21,259 nt of DNA from a virus. The position numbers and the translations under genes were made by a program. The DNA is taken from positions 1-21,259 of the IMG/VR virus record IMGVR_UViG_3300021519_000087, one strand, 5' to 3'. Positions 14,144 to 21,258 of the stretch are shown piece after piece. The first letter of the stretch is position 1; every line of letters starts with the position of its first letter. The notes under the pieces were generated by a model. The model had not been told where the DNA came from and ran no database searches. It saw nothing but the letters and a program-made list of their open reading frames with translations.

Positions 14144-14577
14144 AAGGCCTTGCATCGGTTTTCCCAAAGCCCGGTACTAAGGTTTAGCCTAAACATACCC
14201 TCCCTGACCATTGTGCGGAAAAGATGCTCGGAAGACTTAGCCCGCAGCTTGGTTGATTGGCCTTGGCAGGCTTGACGGATTATCGTCATGATCTGAGTCT
14301 CGCCGGCTTGGATGACCTGAACCCATCTTAGCCTGGTGTTAGCCTCATCCTGTCGCTGAAGGAATCGTTGCAAGGATTGAACGACGATGGTCTTGCGCTC
14401 GGCAATAGACTTACGGCCTACGGCTGCCCGGGCTTGCATTACGGGCTTAAGCGCTGGATCTTTCCATTGCTTGGCATAAGTCTTCAGCTCTTCGATGCGG
14501 TTGTTTCTTGCGATCTCGTAGCGTACCTTGTCGGCCGCGACTTGGGCAGGGGTGCGTTTCTTCCGGTAGTGTGCCAT
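14140..14577 (-). CDS. Unknown basic helical protein (145 aa)
   Basis: The protein begins MAHYRKKRTPAQVAADKVRY and is strongly basic and helical in its first 75 residues (Arg, Lys, Gln, Ala), with no transmembrane segment. The second half holds a helix (GETQIMTIIRQACQ) and a Lys/Arg/Ser-rich stretch (TKLRAKSSEHLFRTMVREGM). Nothing identifies a catalytic centre. The basic character and the position between the helicase and the regulator-like gene suggest a nucleic-acid-binding role in replication or regulation (inference). The ATG lies five bases after the stop of a possible small ORF, with the leader TGACGCAC and no SD. Confidence 0.7.
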   Translation of the reverse strand: MAHYRKKRTPAQVAADKVRYEIARNNRIEELKTYAKQWKDPALKPVMQARAAVGRKSIAERKTIVVQSLQRFLQRQDEANTRLRWVQVIQAGETQIMTIIRQACQGQSTKLRAKSSEHLFRTMVREGMFRLNLSTGLWENRCKAL

Positions 14578-14582
14578 GTGCG

Positions 14583-14744
14583 TCAGCTGTATTTTGTATC
14601 TCGAGGGGAGGGGGATAGGCCGCCGTCAAGGCGAGCCGTATTCTTCCCTCCCTCTCTCATTGCATGTCCATGTAGAAGACATGGACTGCAAGAGAGACAT
14701 GGATTTGTCGTCGGTTTTGTCGTCGGTTTTGTATGATTTGGCAT
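14583..14744 (-). CDS. Possible small ORF in the gap after the helicase (53 aa)
   Basis: An ATG at 14744 is preceded by TTTTAGCCCACCC, a leader like those of accepted genes in this window, and the frame stays open to a TGA five bases before the next gene. The peptide contains a duplicated T-K-P-T unit from a 12-bp tandem repeat, a Cys-rich middle (CLSCSPCLLHGH) and a basic end. The same DNA forms a strong hairpin, so the stretch may instead be non-coding control DNA. Leader and spacing argue for coding; repeat content and odd composition argue against. Confidence 0.3.
   Translation of the reverse strand: MPNHTKPTTKPTTNPCLSCSPCLLHGHAMREGGKNTARLDGGLSPSPRDTKYS
14661..14690. repeat. Strong inverted repeat in the post-helicase gap
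   Basis: TGCATGTCCATGT-AGAAG-ACATGGACTGCA forms an 8-bp perfect stem plus four more pairs across one bulged T, with a 5-base loop. CTCTCT on the left and AGAGAG on the right could extend the stem outward after a small bulge. No T-run follows on either strand. It may be part of a replication origin, a protein-binding site or an RNA structure. Confidence 0.7.
14707..14730. repeat. 12-bp tandem duplication
   Basis: GTCGTCGGTTTT occurs twice in direct tandem, followed by GTA. It lies 16 bases from the strong inverted repeat in the largest gap of the window. The unit length keeps any reading frame intact. Confidence 0.8.
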
Positions 14745-14772
14745 GGGTGGGCTAAAATGGGTTGTTATGTGC

Positions 14773-14822
14773 CTAGTGGCGGGGGTGGTAGCCACCTAGC
14801 CATGCAAGGGGCGTAGGACGCC
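14773..14822. promoter_or_regulatory. Pair of hairpins directly after the helicase gene
   Basis: CTAGTGGC (14773-14780) pairs with GCCACCTAG (14791-14799) with one bulged base and a 10-base loop. Next to it GGCGT-AGG-ACGCC (14810-14822) is a 5-bp stem with a 3-base loop. Neither is followed by a T-run on the minus strand. They lie 12-62 bases beyond the helicase stop and, with the inverted and tandem repeats further on, make this gap the most structured non-coding stretch here. Confidence 0.5.
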
Positions 14823-14834
14823 ACGCAGAGGGGT

Positions 14835-16088
14835 CTAATAGCCCTCCCCAGAGTCGACCACGGGAGGCTGGGAGCGTACCCAGCGGATTTCATCGCGGTT
14901 AGGGGAGTGGCGAATGTAGATTTCCCCGCAACCCTTAAACCCGTCAGTCATGCCGGCACGCATACGGCGCTTAGTCAGGCCGAAGCGGTAGATCTGCTCT
15001 TCCCCAGGGCAACGTTGCAAACACGCAATTTCTCTGGCCCAGTTTGTGACTTCTGAGCTCCCGAAAAGTTGGTATGCAAGGTCGGCAGCCGTCTGGCCTT
15101 CCTTGTCTTTAGATGACTTCGGCTTCCCGGTATGATGCATGAAGACGATAATGACCCCGGTCTCGTTGAGGATGGGCTGGATGATGTGACGGAGGAACTT
15201 AGCGGCCTCGGCGGTCTCAGAGATGTCGGCGCCAACAAATGCCATGAGAGGATCGACGAAACAAATCGTGGCTTGATGCTGTACGACGAGCTTTCGGAGA
15301 ACGTCGCCAAACTCCTTGCCCGTTGCGACGCTCTCGCGGTAGATGAACATCCTATCCTTGAGGTCATCCTTCTGAAACTCGGATAGGCCAAGGCCCTTAA
15401 TCTGATCCTGCATGGACTCGGCAACATCTCCGGCATCGTTCTCGGCTTGAATGACTAGCGTGCGCATCTTCATGCCGTCGTTAGTCTTAATGCCGAAGAA
15501 GTCCTGCCCGAGGGTCCAGTTGATAGCGGCCTGCATCATCAGGGCCGACTTGCCTGTTCCAGCCTGACCAGCCATGACCAAGGAGCCGCCACGGCACAGC
15601 CAGCGATTGCCTAGGACGTTGGTTGGGTCTGCCTTGCGGTCAAAGGCCATAAGGTCGTCAATCCGCATCTGCTGCGCGGCTTGCCTATTGCCCAGGCTCT
15701 TGCGCTTATCTGACAGACGGGCATAGTGGTCAATGAGGGCATCAGGATCAGTGACTTTAGATGCGATGAGGGAAGCCTCACGCATGAAGGCCGCGTCGGC
15801 AATCATGTCAATGTGCTCTTGACGCAATTCCTTAAAGGCAGCGTCAGCCGTCAAATCATTAATAAAGGAATAGTCTACCGATGAGCCTGCCGAGTGAAGA
15901 TACGCTGGCACCGTTGCTTCGTCGGAGGCCTTACCATCTGACTGAAGGTAGAGAATTGCGGCGGCAACGTCTTGATGCTTTGGCTCAAAGAAGTCAGAGG
16001 GCTTAAGGTTTACCGGGAAGGGAAGGTTTTTAAGGAGAAGAACGCCGAGGAGGTGGCGTTCCGCCGGCAGGTTGTTCGGAGGAGTCAT
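14835..16088 (-). CDS. Replicative helicase/ATPase, DnaB N-domain plus RepA-like RecA core (417 aa)
   Basis: The ATG at 16088 is chosen because it starts the conserved part (MTPPNNLPAERHLLGVLLLK); the open frame upstream overlaps the previous gene. Residues 1-110 look like the DnaB N-terminal helical domain (A-E-x-x-L-L-G near the start). The RecA-type core has Walker A GQAGTGKS (174-181), Walker B ICFVDP (D279) and a VIIVFMHHTGK segment (314-322) typical of RepA/AAA_25 helicases. It would unwind phage DNA during replication, probably as a hexamer. No primase domain is present, so priming may be done by the host or by a gene outside the window. The stop is TAG and a structured gap follows. 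Confidence 0.85.
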   Translation of the reverse strand: MTPPNNLPAERHLLGVLLLKNLPFPVNLKPSDFFEPKHQDVAAAILYLQSDGKASDEATVPAYLHSAGSSVDYSFINDLTADAAFKELRQEHIDMIADAAFMREASLIASKVTDPDALIDHYARLSDKRKSLGNRQAAQQMRIDDLMAFDRKADPTNVLGNRWLCRGGSLVMAGQAGTGKSALMMQAAINWTLGQDFFGIKTNDGMKMRTLVIQAENDAGDVAESMQDQIKGLGLSEFQKDDLKDRMFIYRESVATGKEFGDVLRKLVVQHQATICFVDPLMAFVGADISETAEAAKFLRHIIQPILNETGVIIVFMHHTGKPKSSKDKEGQTAADLAYQLFGSSEVTNWAREIACLQRCPGEEQIYRFGLTKRRMRAGMTDGFKGCGEIYIRHSPNRDEIRWVRSQPPVVDSGEGY

Positions 16089-16128
16089 GGAAGAAGAGGA
16101 TGGGGTTTGCGGGCGTGGGTGCCCTTGG

Positions 16129-16380
16129 TCAAGGAGATTGCTTTGGAGTAGGGCGGTAGTGCGGGACTGAGCGGATGCCGGCAGGAGTTTTGATGCGGAA
16201 AACTTTTGCTTCCATCGTGCCCTGAGCAAGCGACTGGTTAATCATCTTGCATACCCGGGAACATGAACGGTTCCACAACAGGCACAGCTCGCGGTTACTC
16301 TTATACTCTTTCGGTACGCTATCGACGCTGTTCTTTAAGGCGCCGAGGAAGGCTATCATGTGCGGATCGGGTGCCTTCAT
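16129..16380 (-). CDS. Small basic protein, possible winged-helix DNA binder (83 aa)
   Basis: The ATG overlaps the stop of the phosphoesterase gene as ATGA. The sequence shows a helical start (HMIAFLGALKNSVDSVPKEY), a possible recognition helix region (SNRELCLLWNRSCSRVCKMI) and a basic strand-turn-strand (EAKVFRIKTPAGIRSVPHYR) like the wing of a small winged-helix protein. No family is recognised. Lying directly before the helicase gene, 40 bases apart, it may be a replication initiator helper or helicase loader, but size and position are the only hints. Confidence 0.72.
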   Translation of the reverse strand: MKAPDPHMIAFLGALKNSVDSVPKEYKSNRELCLLWNRSCSRVCKMINQSLAQGTMEAKVFRIKTPAGIRSVPHYRPTPKQSP

Positions 16381-17141
16381 TTGTTCTTTGGCGTGTAGAG
16401 TTTCAAGTCAGTCTGCCATATCCATTGCCGGCCAACCTTATGCACCAGCCAAACCTTCCAGTCGTTACCGTGTACCCATCCCGCGGCAAAGCCTGAACCC
16501 CAACGGCTTGTTGCCAGTCTCTGAGAAGCGTACGCCATTGCGTCCTTGAGACATAGACAGCCAGCGGAGAACGCGGCGCCGCCGCCATGCTTAGTTAGGT
16601 TTACTTGTTGAAGAGTATGCGTATGTCCGTGAATAACTCCACCACCAGTCGAGGAGTAGTGGCTTCCCTGAAGTGATGTGGCGTTGACGCCGTAGGCGTA
16701 GCCATGAATGAAGGCCACCGGGCCTAGACGATAGACACCCTTCTCGGCGTGATAGGGCAGGATGGTCTTGGCACCGGCTTGCTTGGCAGCTGAGTTGATG
16801 GCGGTCTTAACGTCGGTGCAATAGTCGCGGACAATAGCCGAGCCAGAGTTTGCAATGAGAGAGTCAAGGCGGGCCTCATGGTTGCCCCATAGGTAGACGG
16901 TAGGCTTAAAGCTACGGAGGAACTCGATACCGCTATCGATGTCGGCTTTCAGGCTTTCAGCGCTCTCGGCATCCGTACCGACGCCGCGACGAAGTGATCG
17001 GAAGTCAAAGCAGTCCCCAAGGTGAATGCGTACCGTCGGCTTATAGTCGTCGCAGAACTCGCGTAGGGCGTCGAGGGCTTCCGGGTCAGCCATGTCGCCG
17101 TGGTTATCTCCGGCGGCAACAAAGCGAATAGGTTGGGTCAT
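16377..17141 (-). CDS. Calcineurin-like metallophosphoesterase (254 aa)
   Basis: All metal-binding motifs of the family are visible in order: GDNHGD (D12, H14), LGDCFD (D43), GNHE (N87, H88), FIHG (H146) and HGHTH (H173, H175). The aspartates and histidines would hold two metal ions and split phosphoester bonds. The substrate cannot be read from the motifs; the family includes nucleases of the SbcD/Mre11 type, nucleotide phosphodiesterases and protein phosphatases. At 254 residues it is a bare catalytic domain. It is coupled to both neighbours by ATGA overlaps in the replication operon, so a nucleic-acid or nucleotide substrate is most likely (inference). The leader CCACCAACCCC has no SD. Confidence 0.88.
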   Translation of the reverse strand: MTQPIRFVAAGDNHGDMADPEALDALREFCDDYKPTVRIHLGDCFDFRSLRRGVGTDAESAESLKADIDSGIEFLRSFKPTVYLWGNHEARLDSLIANSGSAIVRDYCTDVKTAINSAAKQAGAKTILPYHAEKGVYRLGPVAFIHGYAYGVNATSLQGSHYSSTGGGVIHGHTHTLQQVNLTKHGGGAAFSAGCLCLKDAMAYASQRLATSRWGSGFAAGWVHGNDWKVWLVHKVGRQWIWQTDLKLYTPKNK

Positions 17142-17503
17142 GGGGTTGGTGGCTTGGGTAAATCGGTTGTCGGAGGCTTAGGCATCCGGGCAGGGACGTA
17201 TATCTTTTCGAGCGCGTCACGCATCTCTCGGGCAACCTTTGGGTCTTTGTCCAAGCGTATGTTGATGGCCCTTTGGTTGCGGGGTTGGTAGCGGAAATAG
17301 ATAATGGACTTACCGTAGACCAGGTTGCGATCTGGTTTAGTACTCAGCTCTTTAACGTACTTCATATGCGTGCCGCAGTTAGTAAGCATCGGGCAGGACG
17401 CTAACCAATCAGCGCGCTTGCGGGATACGCCGACGCTCGCGGCCCATGCGTATTGCTCATCGGTAAGAGGTTGAGCCTTCTTGTTTAGGTTTATAATTGC
17501 CAT
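17138..17503 (-). CDS. Unknown protein of the replication operon (121 aa)
   Basis: The frame starts MAIINLNKKAQPLTDEQYAW, overlapping the end of the kinase gene by 13 bases, and its TGA overlaps the phosphoesterase start. It contains a helix (EQYAWAASVGVSRKRADWL), two Cys near residues 37 and 43 (SCPMLTNCG), basic strands (LVYGKSIIYFRYQPRNQRAI) and a Pro-rich tail (PKPPTTDLPKPPTP). The SVGVSRKRADW segment may be a DNA-binding turn. No family is recognised. The tight coupling suggests a role in DNA metabolism. Confidence 0.75.
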   Translation of the reverse strand: MAIINLNKKAQPLTDEQYAWAASVGVSRKRADWLASCPMLTNCGTHMKYVKELSTKPDRNLVYGKSIIYFRYQPRNQRAINIRLDKDPKVAREMRDALEKIYVPARMPKPPTTDLPKPPTP

Positions 17504-18096
17504 GTCTGGGCGAGTCTCCGGCCTTCAGCCATGATTTCTTGCCGAGCATTGGGTTTGAAATAGAACTCTTGGTCGAACGTCACGTTCATCCGTAAGTCTA
17601 AGATGCTGTATGCTTCCTCGTCGTTAGCCGGGCCAACGCCGGCCGTCTCAACGTAGATAGTCCTTAAGAGCCAGTTATGTTCAAGGAGTGTGTCGGCCGC
17701 TACGATCCATTCATTCGTGTAGCGCCAGTCGGAGCATACAACGATGTCATGCTCGTCACCGTTCTCATCGGGGCCGATGAAGGGCAGGTAGTTAACCAGG
17801 TTCTTAGCAAAGACATCCTTATCGATGGAGCGGGCGAGACGGCCAGCGGCGATTAAGAATTCGCGGTTCTCGACTTTGAATTGCTCGTTAAAGAAATCAC
17901 CGGGCAGGTGCAGGTACTCAAGGTACGCGTTACCTGCCTCCTTGAGCGGGTCGGCAAAGTTAACCTGGGCGGCGCCGCGCTTGCACCATTCAAGGATGCC
18001 CGTGGCAAGGGTGTCCTTCCCTGCCCGAGCGTACCCTGCTATCAGGATAAGCGTCGGGCGTTGGCCCTCCTCGGGATCAGAAGGGACAGGACTCAT
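17491..18096 (-). CDS. Deoxynucleoside monophosphate kinase (201 aa)
   Basis: The P-loop GYARAGKDT (21-29) with a following Asp, the segment VNFADPLKEAG (base/monophosphate-binding region) and VVCSDWRYTNE (Walker-B-like D-x-R-x-x-N-E) are the hallmarks of phage dNMP kinases related to T4 gene 1. The enzyme would phosphorylate dNMPs to dNDPs with ATP in the cytoplasm, feeding replication. The ATG at 18096 lies 20 bases inside the preceding gene in another frame, so coupling is expected. The length is typical for short phage members of the family (T4 is 241). Confidence 0.85.
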   Translation of the reverse strand: MSPVPSDPEEGQRPTLILIAGYARAGKDTLATGILEWCKRGAAQVNFADPLKEAGNAYLEYLHLPGDFFNEQFKVENREFLIAAGRLARSIDKDVFAKNLVNYLPFIGPDENGDEHDIVVCSDWRYTNEWIVAADTLLEHNWLLRTIYVETAGVGPANDEEAYSILDLRMNVTFDQEFYFKPNARQEIMAEGRRLAQTWQL

Positions 18097-18577
18097 CGGC
18101 GGCGGCGGTTGGCTTGGTGGCGTCGTCGTCGGTGGTCGATGGGTCTTTGAGCGCGCCGTAGAGCATAGAGTCGCGAGCGGTTATCTTAGTGAACTTGTAT
18201 TTGAATTGAGGCTTACCGTTGAAATCACCGTTAGGGGTGACTTCCATCTCGACGGTGGCAATCTTGCCAAAGGCCGGCTCGCAGAACTTAATGAGCTGCT
18301 CGACTGACATCTGCTCACTGGGGGCTTGGCAATACTTGCCGGAGAACTTTCCGATGACGACAGCCAGGGACTTGCCCCACTGGGCCGAGTAGCGGTTGGT
18401 AACGCAGTTACCGTCGCCGTCCATGAAGAACAAGGAGCAGGATGCAAAGCCTGACTTGTTCAACTTGAAGCGGTCATAGATTTTATCGTCCTTGGGTTTG
18501 CAAAGTTTCAGCACATAGGTGCCGGACTTTTCGATGTTCTTAAGCGGGGGACGAGCGTTGGGGTCTTGTGGGTTCAT
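18077..18577 (-). CDS. Single-strand DNA-binding-like protein with acidic C-terminal tip (166 aa)
   Basis: The N-terminal 120 residues look like an OB-type beta domain (SGTYVLKLCKPKDDKIYD, FASCSLFFMDGDGN, IATVEMEVTP, KPQFKYKFTKIT). Residues after 140 form a Thr/Asp/Ala linker that ends in DESCPF. Bacterial and phage SSBs end in an acidic tail closed by Pro-Phe (DDDIPF in E. coli), which recruits partner proteins. This match and the position between the RecE-like nuclease and the kinase point to the phage SSB. No direct match to a known SSB family is claimed. The ATG lies six bases after the nuclease stop, with the leader TTCTCT and no SD. Confidence 0.68.
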   Translation of the reverse strand: MNPQDPNARPPLKNIEKSGTYVLKLCKPKDDKIYDRFKLNKSGFASCSLFFMDGDGNCVTNRYSAQWGKSLAVVIGKFSGKYCQAPSEQMSVEQLIKFCEPAFGKIATVEMEVTPNGDFNGKPQFKYKFTKITARDSMLYGALKDPSTTDDDATKPTAAADESCPF

Positions 18578-18583
18578 AGAGAA

Positions 18584-19396
18584 TTAAGCGAATTGGATTG
18601 GAGGGATGGTCGTGGCCTTAGCCGCAAGGTCGATAGTTTGGATCTCCTCGGAGTAGCCGGGCCACTCGCCCAAGTCGGTGCAAGTCTTGTATGCTTTCAG
18701 CGCGGCCTCGAAATCAAAGCAAGCGTTGGTCATCAGCTCAGGGCCAAGCTCATAAATTGCCGTGGCGAAAGGCGGGGTCTTTTCTACTACGAGGAAACGA
18801 AAGCCCTTGCATCGGATTTTAAACGCGGCCTCAAAAGCTTGCCGGTAGAAGTACGCCTGGAGGTTGTATTTATAATTACGGACTGACTTAAGGAAACCTT
18901 GGGGCGATGCGTCCTCGGTGGTCTTGAGGTCGTAGAGGTAATCATCTTCGCCTAAGCCGTCGATGGCACACTTAACTTGGACTTCACCCAAGTAGGTCAT
19001 GAACATTACTTCAGTCTTACCAAGCACGATGCTCTTAGCCTTGAGCGCTAACTTAGCGGAGTTGGCAATCAGTATGCCCTCGTTCCATTCATCCTCCGTC
19101 ATGATGGTTTGCCCGGCGATGATGCTGGCGGTGAACGCTTCGAAGATGGCTTTGCCGTCCTTAGTCCGACGATCACATTCTGGGGCCTTAACAAAGCGGG
19201 GCGTCGTGGCCTCCGCGGTAGGTTCCAAGACCAGGCGGTGAACGTAAGAACCCATGCGGAGGGCTTTGGTGTCCTCGCGGGTCTTGGTCAGGTAAGCCTG
19301 ATAGTGGAGCGGTGACTTCAGCAGCTCTTTGGAGCCGGAGTAGTTAAGCGCTTGGATGCCGTCGTAGACGACGCGGTGTTCGATGAGCATGGGCAT
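18584..19396 (-). CDS. RecE/YqaJ-type PD-(D/E)XK exonuclease (270 aa)
   Basis: The protein matches the C-terminal nuclease domain of RecE-like phage exonucleases. LNYSGSKELLKSPLHYQAYL (18-36) and MGSYVHRLVLEP (48-59, H53) start the domain. The catalytic set reads E129, D146 and D156-x-K158 in YDLKTTE, followed by Q180-x2-Y183 in YNLQAYFY, as in RecE. The enzyme would chew double-stranded DNA ends 5' to 3', leaving 3' strands for the annealing protein. It sits two to five genes from the Erf gene and directly before the SSB-like gene. The start is ATG at 19396 with a C/A-rich leader; an ATG two codons on is possible. Confidence 0.85.
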   Translation of the reverse strand: MPMLIEHRVVYDGIQALNYSGSKELLKSPLHYQAYLTKTREDTKALRMGSYVHRLVLEPTAEATTPRFVKAPECDRRTKDGKAIFEAFTASIIAGQTIMTEDEWNEGILIANSAKLALKAKSIVLGKTEVMFMTYLGEVQVKCAIDGLGEDDYLYDLKTTEDASPQGFLKSVRNYKYNLQAYFYRQAFEAAFKIRCKGFRFLVVEKTPPFATAIYELGPELMTNACFDFEAALKAYKTCTDLGEWPGYSEEIQTIDLAAKATTIPPIQFA

Positions 19397-19434
19397 GGTA
19401 TTAGGTATGTATGTTATTGGGTTAGGGAAATGGT

Positions 19435-19776
19435 TTATAAATCTTCGTCGGAGTAAGGTTCTTCGACAGCCTGGGACAGTTTGCGGACATCATCAAGCGC
19501 CATCTCGGCCGAACGTTCAAGACGTTCAAGGGTGTTCCGTTGGATGCGGAGTTGAAGCACGATAGCATGGATCCGGTCATGCAGGGGTTTAACCTGGTTG
19601 CTTTCCTCAAGGCTGTCCGGGTCGACTTCCTCCAACTCAAGGATGGCCGCAAACACCGACGACTCAAAGGTCTTAACGTCACGCTCGGCAGGGATGGAGT
19701 TGGCCATCTTATCAAGAACGGCTAACTCGGAGGTTATGTTAGTCAGCAGGTGACGGAGGTGATCGCGGTTAGTCAT
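19435..19776 (-). CDS. Unknown helical, acidic protein (113 aa)
   Basis: The protein starts MTNRDHLRHLLTNITSELAV and is almost entirely helical, with leucines at heptad spacing and two long predicted coiled-coil helices (about 1-50 and 60-105) separated by a short break. It is acidic at the C-terminus (EEPYSDEDL). There is no catalytic motif. A dimeric partner of the recombination proteins is possible from its place between Erf and RecE-like genes, but nothing shows it. The leader TAACCCACCAAC is the type of C/A-rich start site seen throughout. Confidence 0.75.
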   Translation of the reverse strand: MTNRDHLRHLLTNITSELAVLDKMANSIPAERDVKTFESSVFAAILELEEVDPDSLEESNQVKPLHDRIHAIVLQLRIQRNTLERLERSAEMALDDVRKLSQAVEEPYSDEDL

Positions 19777-19785
19777 GTTGGTGGG

Positions 19786-20016
19786 TTAGAAAGTCAGCTC
19801 TTTGATGTCACCGGGTGAGCGGATGAAGAAACGCACATCGGAGCGCCTAAGCGATGCCAGCGTGGTTTTCTTCCATGCGGCAAGGGAGACTAAGAAGTCG
19901 GCTTGCTTGCGGGCGGTTATCTCGATGTAGGGGGTGCGGTCTAAGAAGATGAGTAGGGCGTAAGAGGCGCCAAGGGGTGCGGCCTTGGCTATAATGCCCT
20001 TGGGGATTTCAAGCAT
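19786..20016 (-). CDS. Unknown small protein (76 aa)
   Basis: The start is set at the ATG at 20016 (MLEIPKGIIAKAAPLGASYA), which overlaps the end of the previous gene by eight bases (ATGCTTGA); earlier in-frame codons lie inside that gene. The sequence has a hydrophobic strand (SYALLIFLDRTPYIEI), a helix (RKQADFLVSLAAWKKTTLAS) and a closing strand (RFFIRSPGDIKELTF), looking like a small alpha/beta domain. No family is recognised. Confidence 0.7.
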   Translation of the reverse strand: MLEIPKGIIAKAAPLGASYALLIFLDRTPYIEITARKQADFLVSLAAWKKTTLASLRRSDVRFFIRSPGDIKELTF

Positions 20017-20224
20017 TGTTCCGGGCCTCTTGCCAATCTTCGATGGCCTCTTGGAGTTCGGCAGGGTCAACGCGCTTAGCGTGGCGGACGCAGTACCAGA
20101 TGGCGTCGCCGGCCTCACGCATACCTTCGAGGTATTGTTCGAGCTGCTTGATGCGGGCATCCTTAGCCGCGAGGAGGTTCCCTTGATGCAGGGAGTTGAA
20201 GGCGTCTTGAATTGGGTCGCTCAT
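20009..20224 (-). CDS. Unknown small helical protein (71 aa)
   Basis: The ATG lies one base after the stop of the Erf gene (TAATATG), so the two are probably translated together. The protein is helical, with a coiled-coil-like segment (AAKDARIKQLEQYLEGMREA) and a C-terminal acidic helix (DPAELQEAIEDWQEARNNA). It contains a single Cys and one Trp in AGDAIWYCVRHAKR. It may be an accessory factor of the annealing protein, but only position supports that. Confidence 0.75.
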   Translation of the reverse strand: MSDPIQDAFNSLHQGNLLAAKDARIKQLEQYLEGMREAGDAIWYCVRHAKRVDPAELQEAIEDWQEARNNA

Positions 20225-20225
20225 A

Positions 20226-20834
20226 TTATTTGCTGATGGCTTTGATGAAGGAAGGCTTATTGCTCAGGATCATGTCAACCTTTTCGGCCGGCAACTCGAT
20301 GAGGTCGATAGACTTTTCGGACAGCCATCCTTTTGTTACGCAATACTGATGGGCGCGCTCGGCTTCCATCGCCGTCAGGAAGGAATACCAAGGGGCGTTA
20401 GACTTAGGGGTGGCCTGAGAAGGGGCTTGGCTTGCCTTGTAAGACGATGCGGAGGCGCCGTCGTCGTCGAGGTCAGTTGATATGCCCGCCGCCGTTTGGA
20501 TAGATTGGCGACGTATGTAAGTTAGTGCCGATCCAACTTGCTGAGCGGTCAGGGTGTCCGACTTAACGAGCAACCGCCCCGCGTCAAAGACCGTTCCGTC
20601 GATGTGCAGGAAGGTGGTTTGCACGCCAATCTTTCCGTCCTCGGAGATTAGCACCTGCCGGAGAGCCAGGTTATACTCGGACAGCGTGGCCTTGACGCTA
20701 TCCAGTAGCACGTCGAGCGTGACGTACCGGGCTTTAAAGGCCGGGTTGATTTTGTTAGCACCGACATTCGAGAGGGCCGCAAGGGCGGTCACGAAATCAG
20801 CGGTGGCGGTTTGGGTTTCTGGCTTGGGTGGCAT
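20226..20834 (-). CDS. erf: Erf-family single-strand annealing protein (202 aa)
   Basis: The family is recognised by INPAFKARYVTLDVLLDSVK (29-48), where Erf proteins have N-P-x-F-K-x-x-Y followed by a helix, by QQVGSALTYIRRQS (98-111), equal to the Erf segment G-S-x-x-T-Y-x-R-R, and by GISTDLDDDG (117-126). The protein pairs complementary single strands during phage recombination and genome circularisation. The C-terminal third (after 130) is a Ser/Ala/Gln/Pro linker plus a variable helical end. The length matches P22 Erf (204). The ATG follows TCTCCCACCAAACAAACCC, a clear case of a start without SD. Confidence 0.9.
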   Translation of the reverse strand: MPPKPETQTATADFVTALAALSNVGANKINPAFKARYVTLDVLLDSVKATLSEYNLALRQVLISEDGKIGVQTTFLHIDGTVFDAGRLLVKSDTLTAQQVGSALTYIRRQSIQTAAGISTDLDDDGASASSYKASQAPSQATPKSNAPWYSFLTAMEAERAHQYCVTKGWLSEKSIDLIELPAEKVDMILSNKPSFIKAISK

Positions 20835-20853
20835 GGGTTTGTTTGGTGGGAGA

Positions 20854-21075
20854 TTATTTCTTAGGGCTTGCGATCAGCAAGGTATCAAGGGACTCCGCAT
20901 CGATGCGGGTATATTCCTTTTCTTTGCCGAGGAATAAATTGTAATAACGCTTATCGCCTTTGAGCGTAGGGGTCATCAGTCGGGCAACGCGGTTACCGGG
21001 CAGGATAACATACATCGTGCCAGGGATAACGTTTAACGCGTCTGGAAAGGGGATGGTGGTGGGTGGTTTGGTCAT
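20854..21075 (-). CDS. Unknown small protein (73 aa)
   Basis: The frame reads MTKPPTTIPFPDALNVIPGT, then MYVILPGNRVARLMTPTL and KGDKRYYNLFLGKEKEYTRI. The alternating strands suggest a small beta-barrel. Nothing identifies the function. The leader CACCACCCTCACCTAAACCA before the ATG has no SD. It lies directly upstream of the Erf gene, 19 bases away. Confidence 0.7.
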   Translation of the reverse strand: MTKPPTTIPFPDALNVIPGTMYVILPGNRVARLMTPTLKGDKRYYNLFLGKEKEYTRIDAESLDTLLIASPKK

Positions 21076-21099
21076 TGGTTTAGGTGAGGGTGGTGTAAA

Positions 21100-21258
21100 T
21101 TAGTTAATGGCTTTGCGTTTGCCGGCGTCAAGGATGAGCAGGGCATCGGCGTTAGATAGGGTGACTGACATCGAGGGGTGCAACTCTTGAGCGCGAGCCT
21201 TAAGGACGTTCTTCCATTCGGTGGTCGTGCGTTCGCCTTTCGTGCCGACGCTATGGGC
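21100..21258 (-). CDS. C-terminal part of a gene cut by the right edge (52 aa visible)
   Basis: An open frame enters from the right edge and ends with TAA at 21102-21100. The visible peptide includes GERTTTEWKNVLKARAQELH and SNADALLILDAGKRKAIN, a helical, basic sequence with normal codon use. The start is outside the window and no family is recognised. Confidence 0.6.
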   Translation of the reverse strand, partial: AHSVGTKGERTTTEWKNVLKARAQELHPSMSVTLSNADALLILDAGKRKAIN

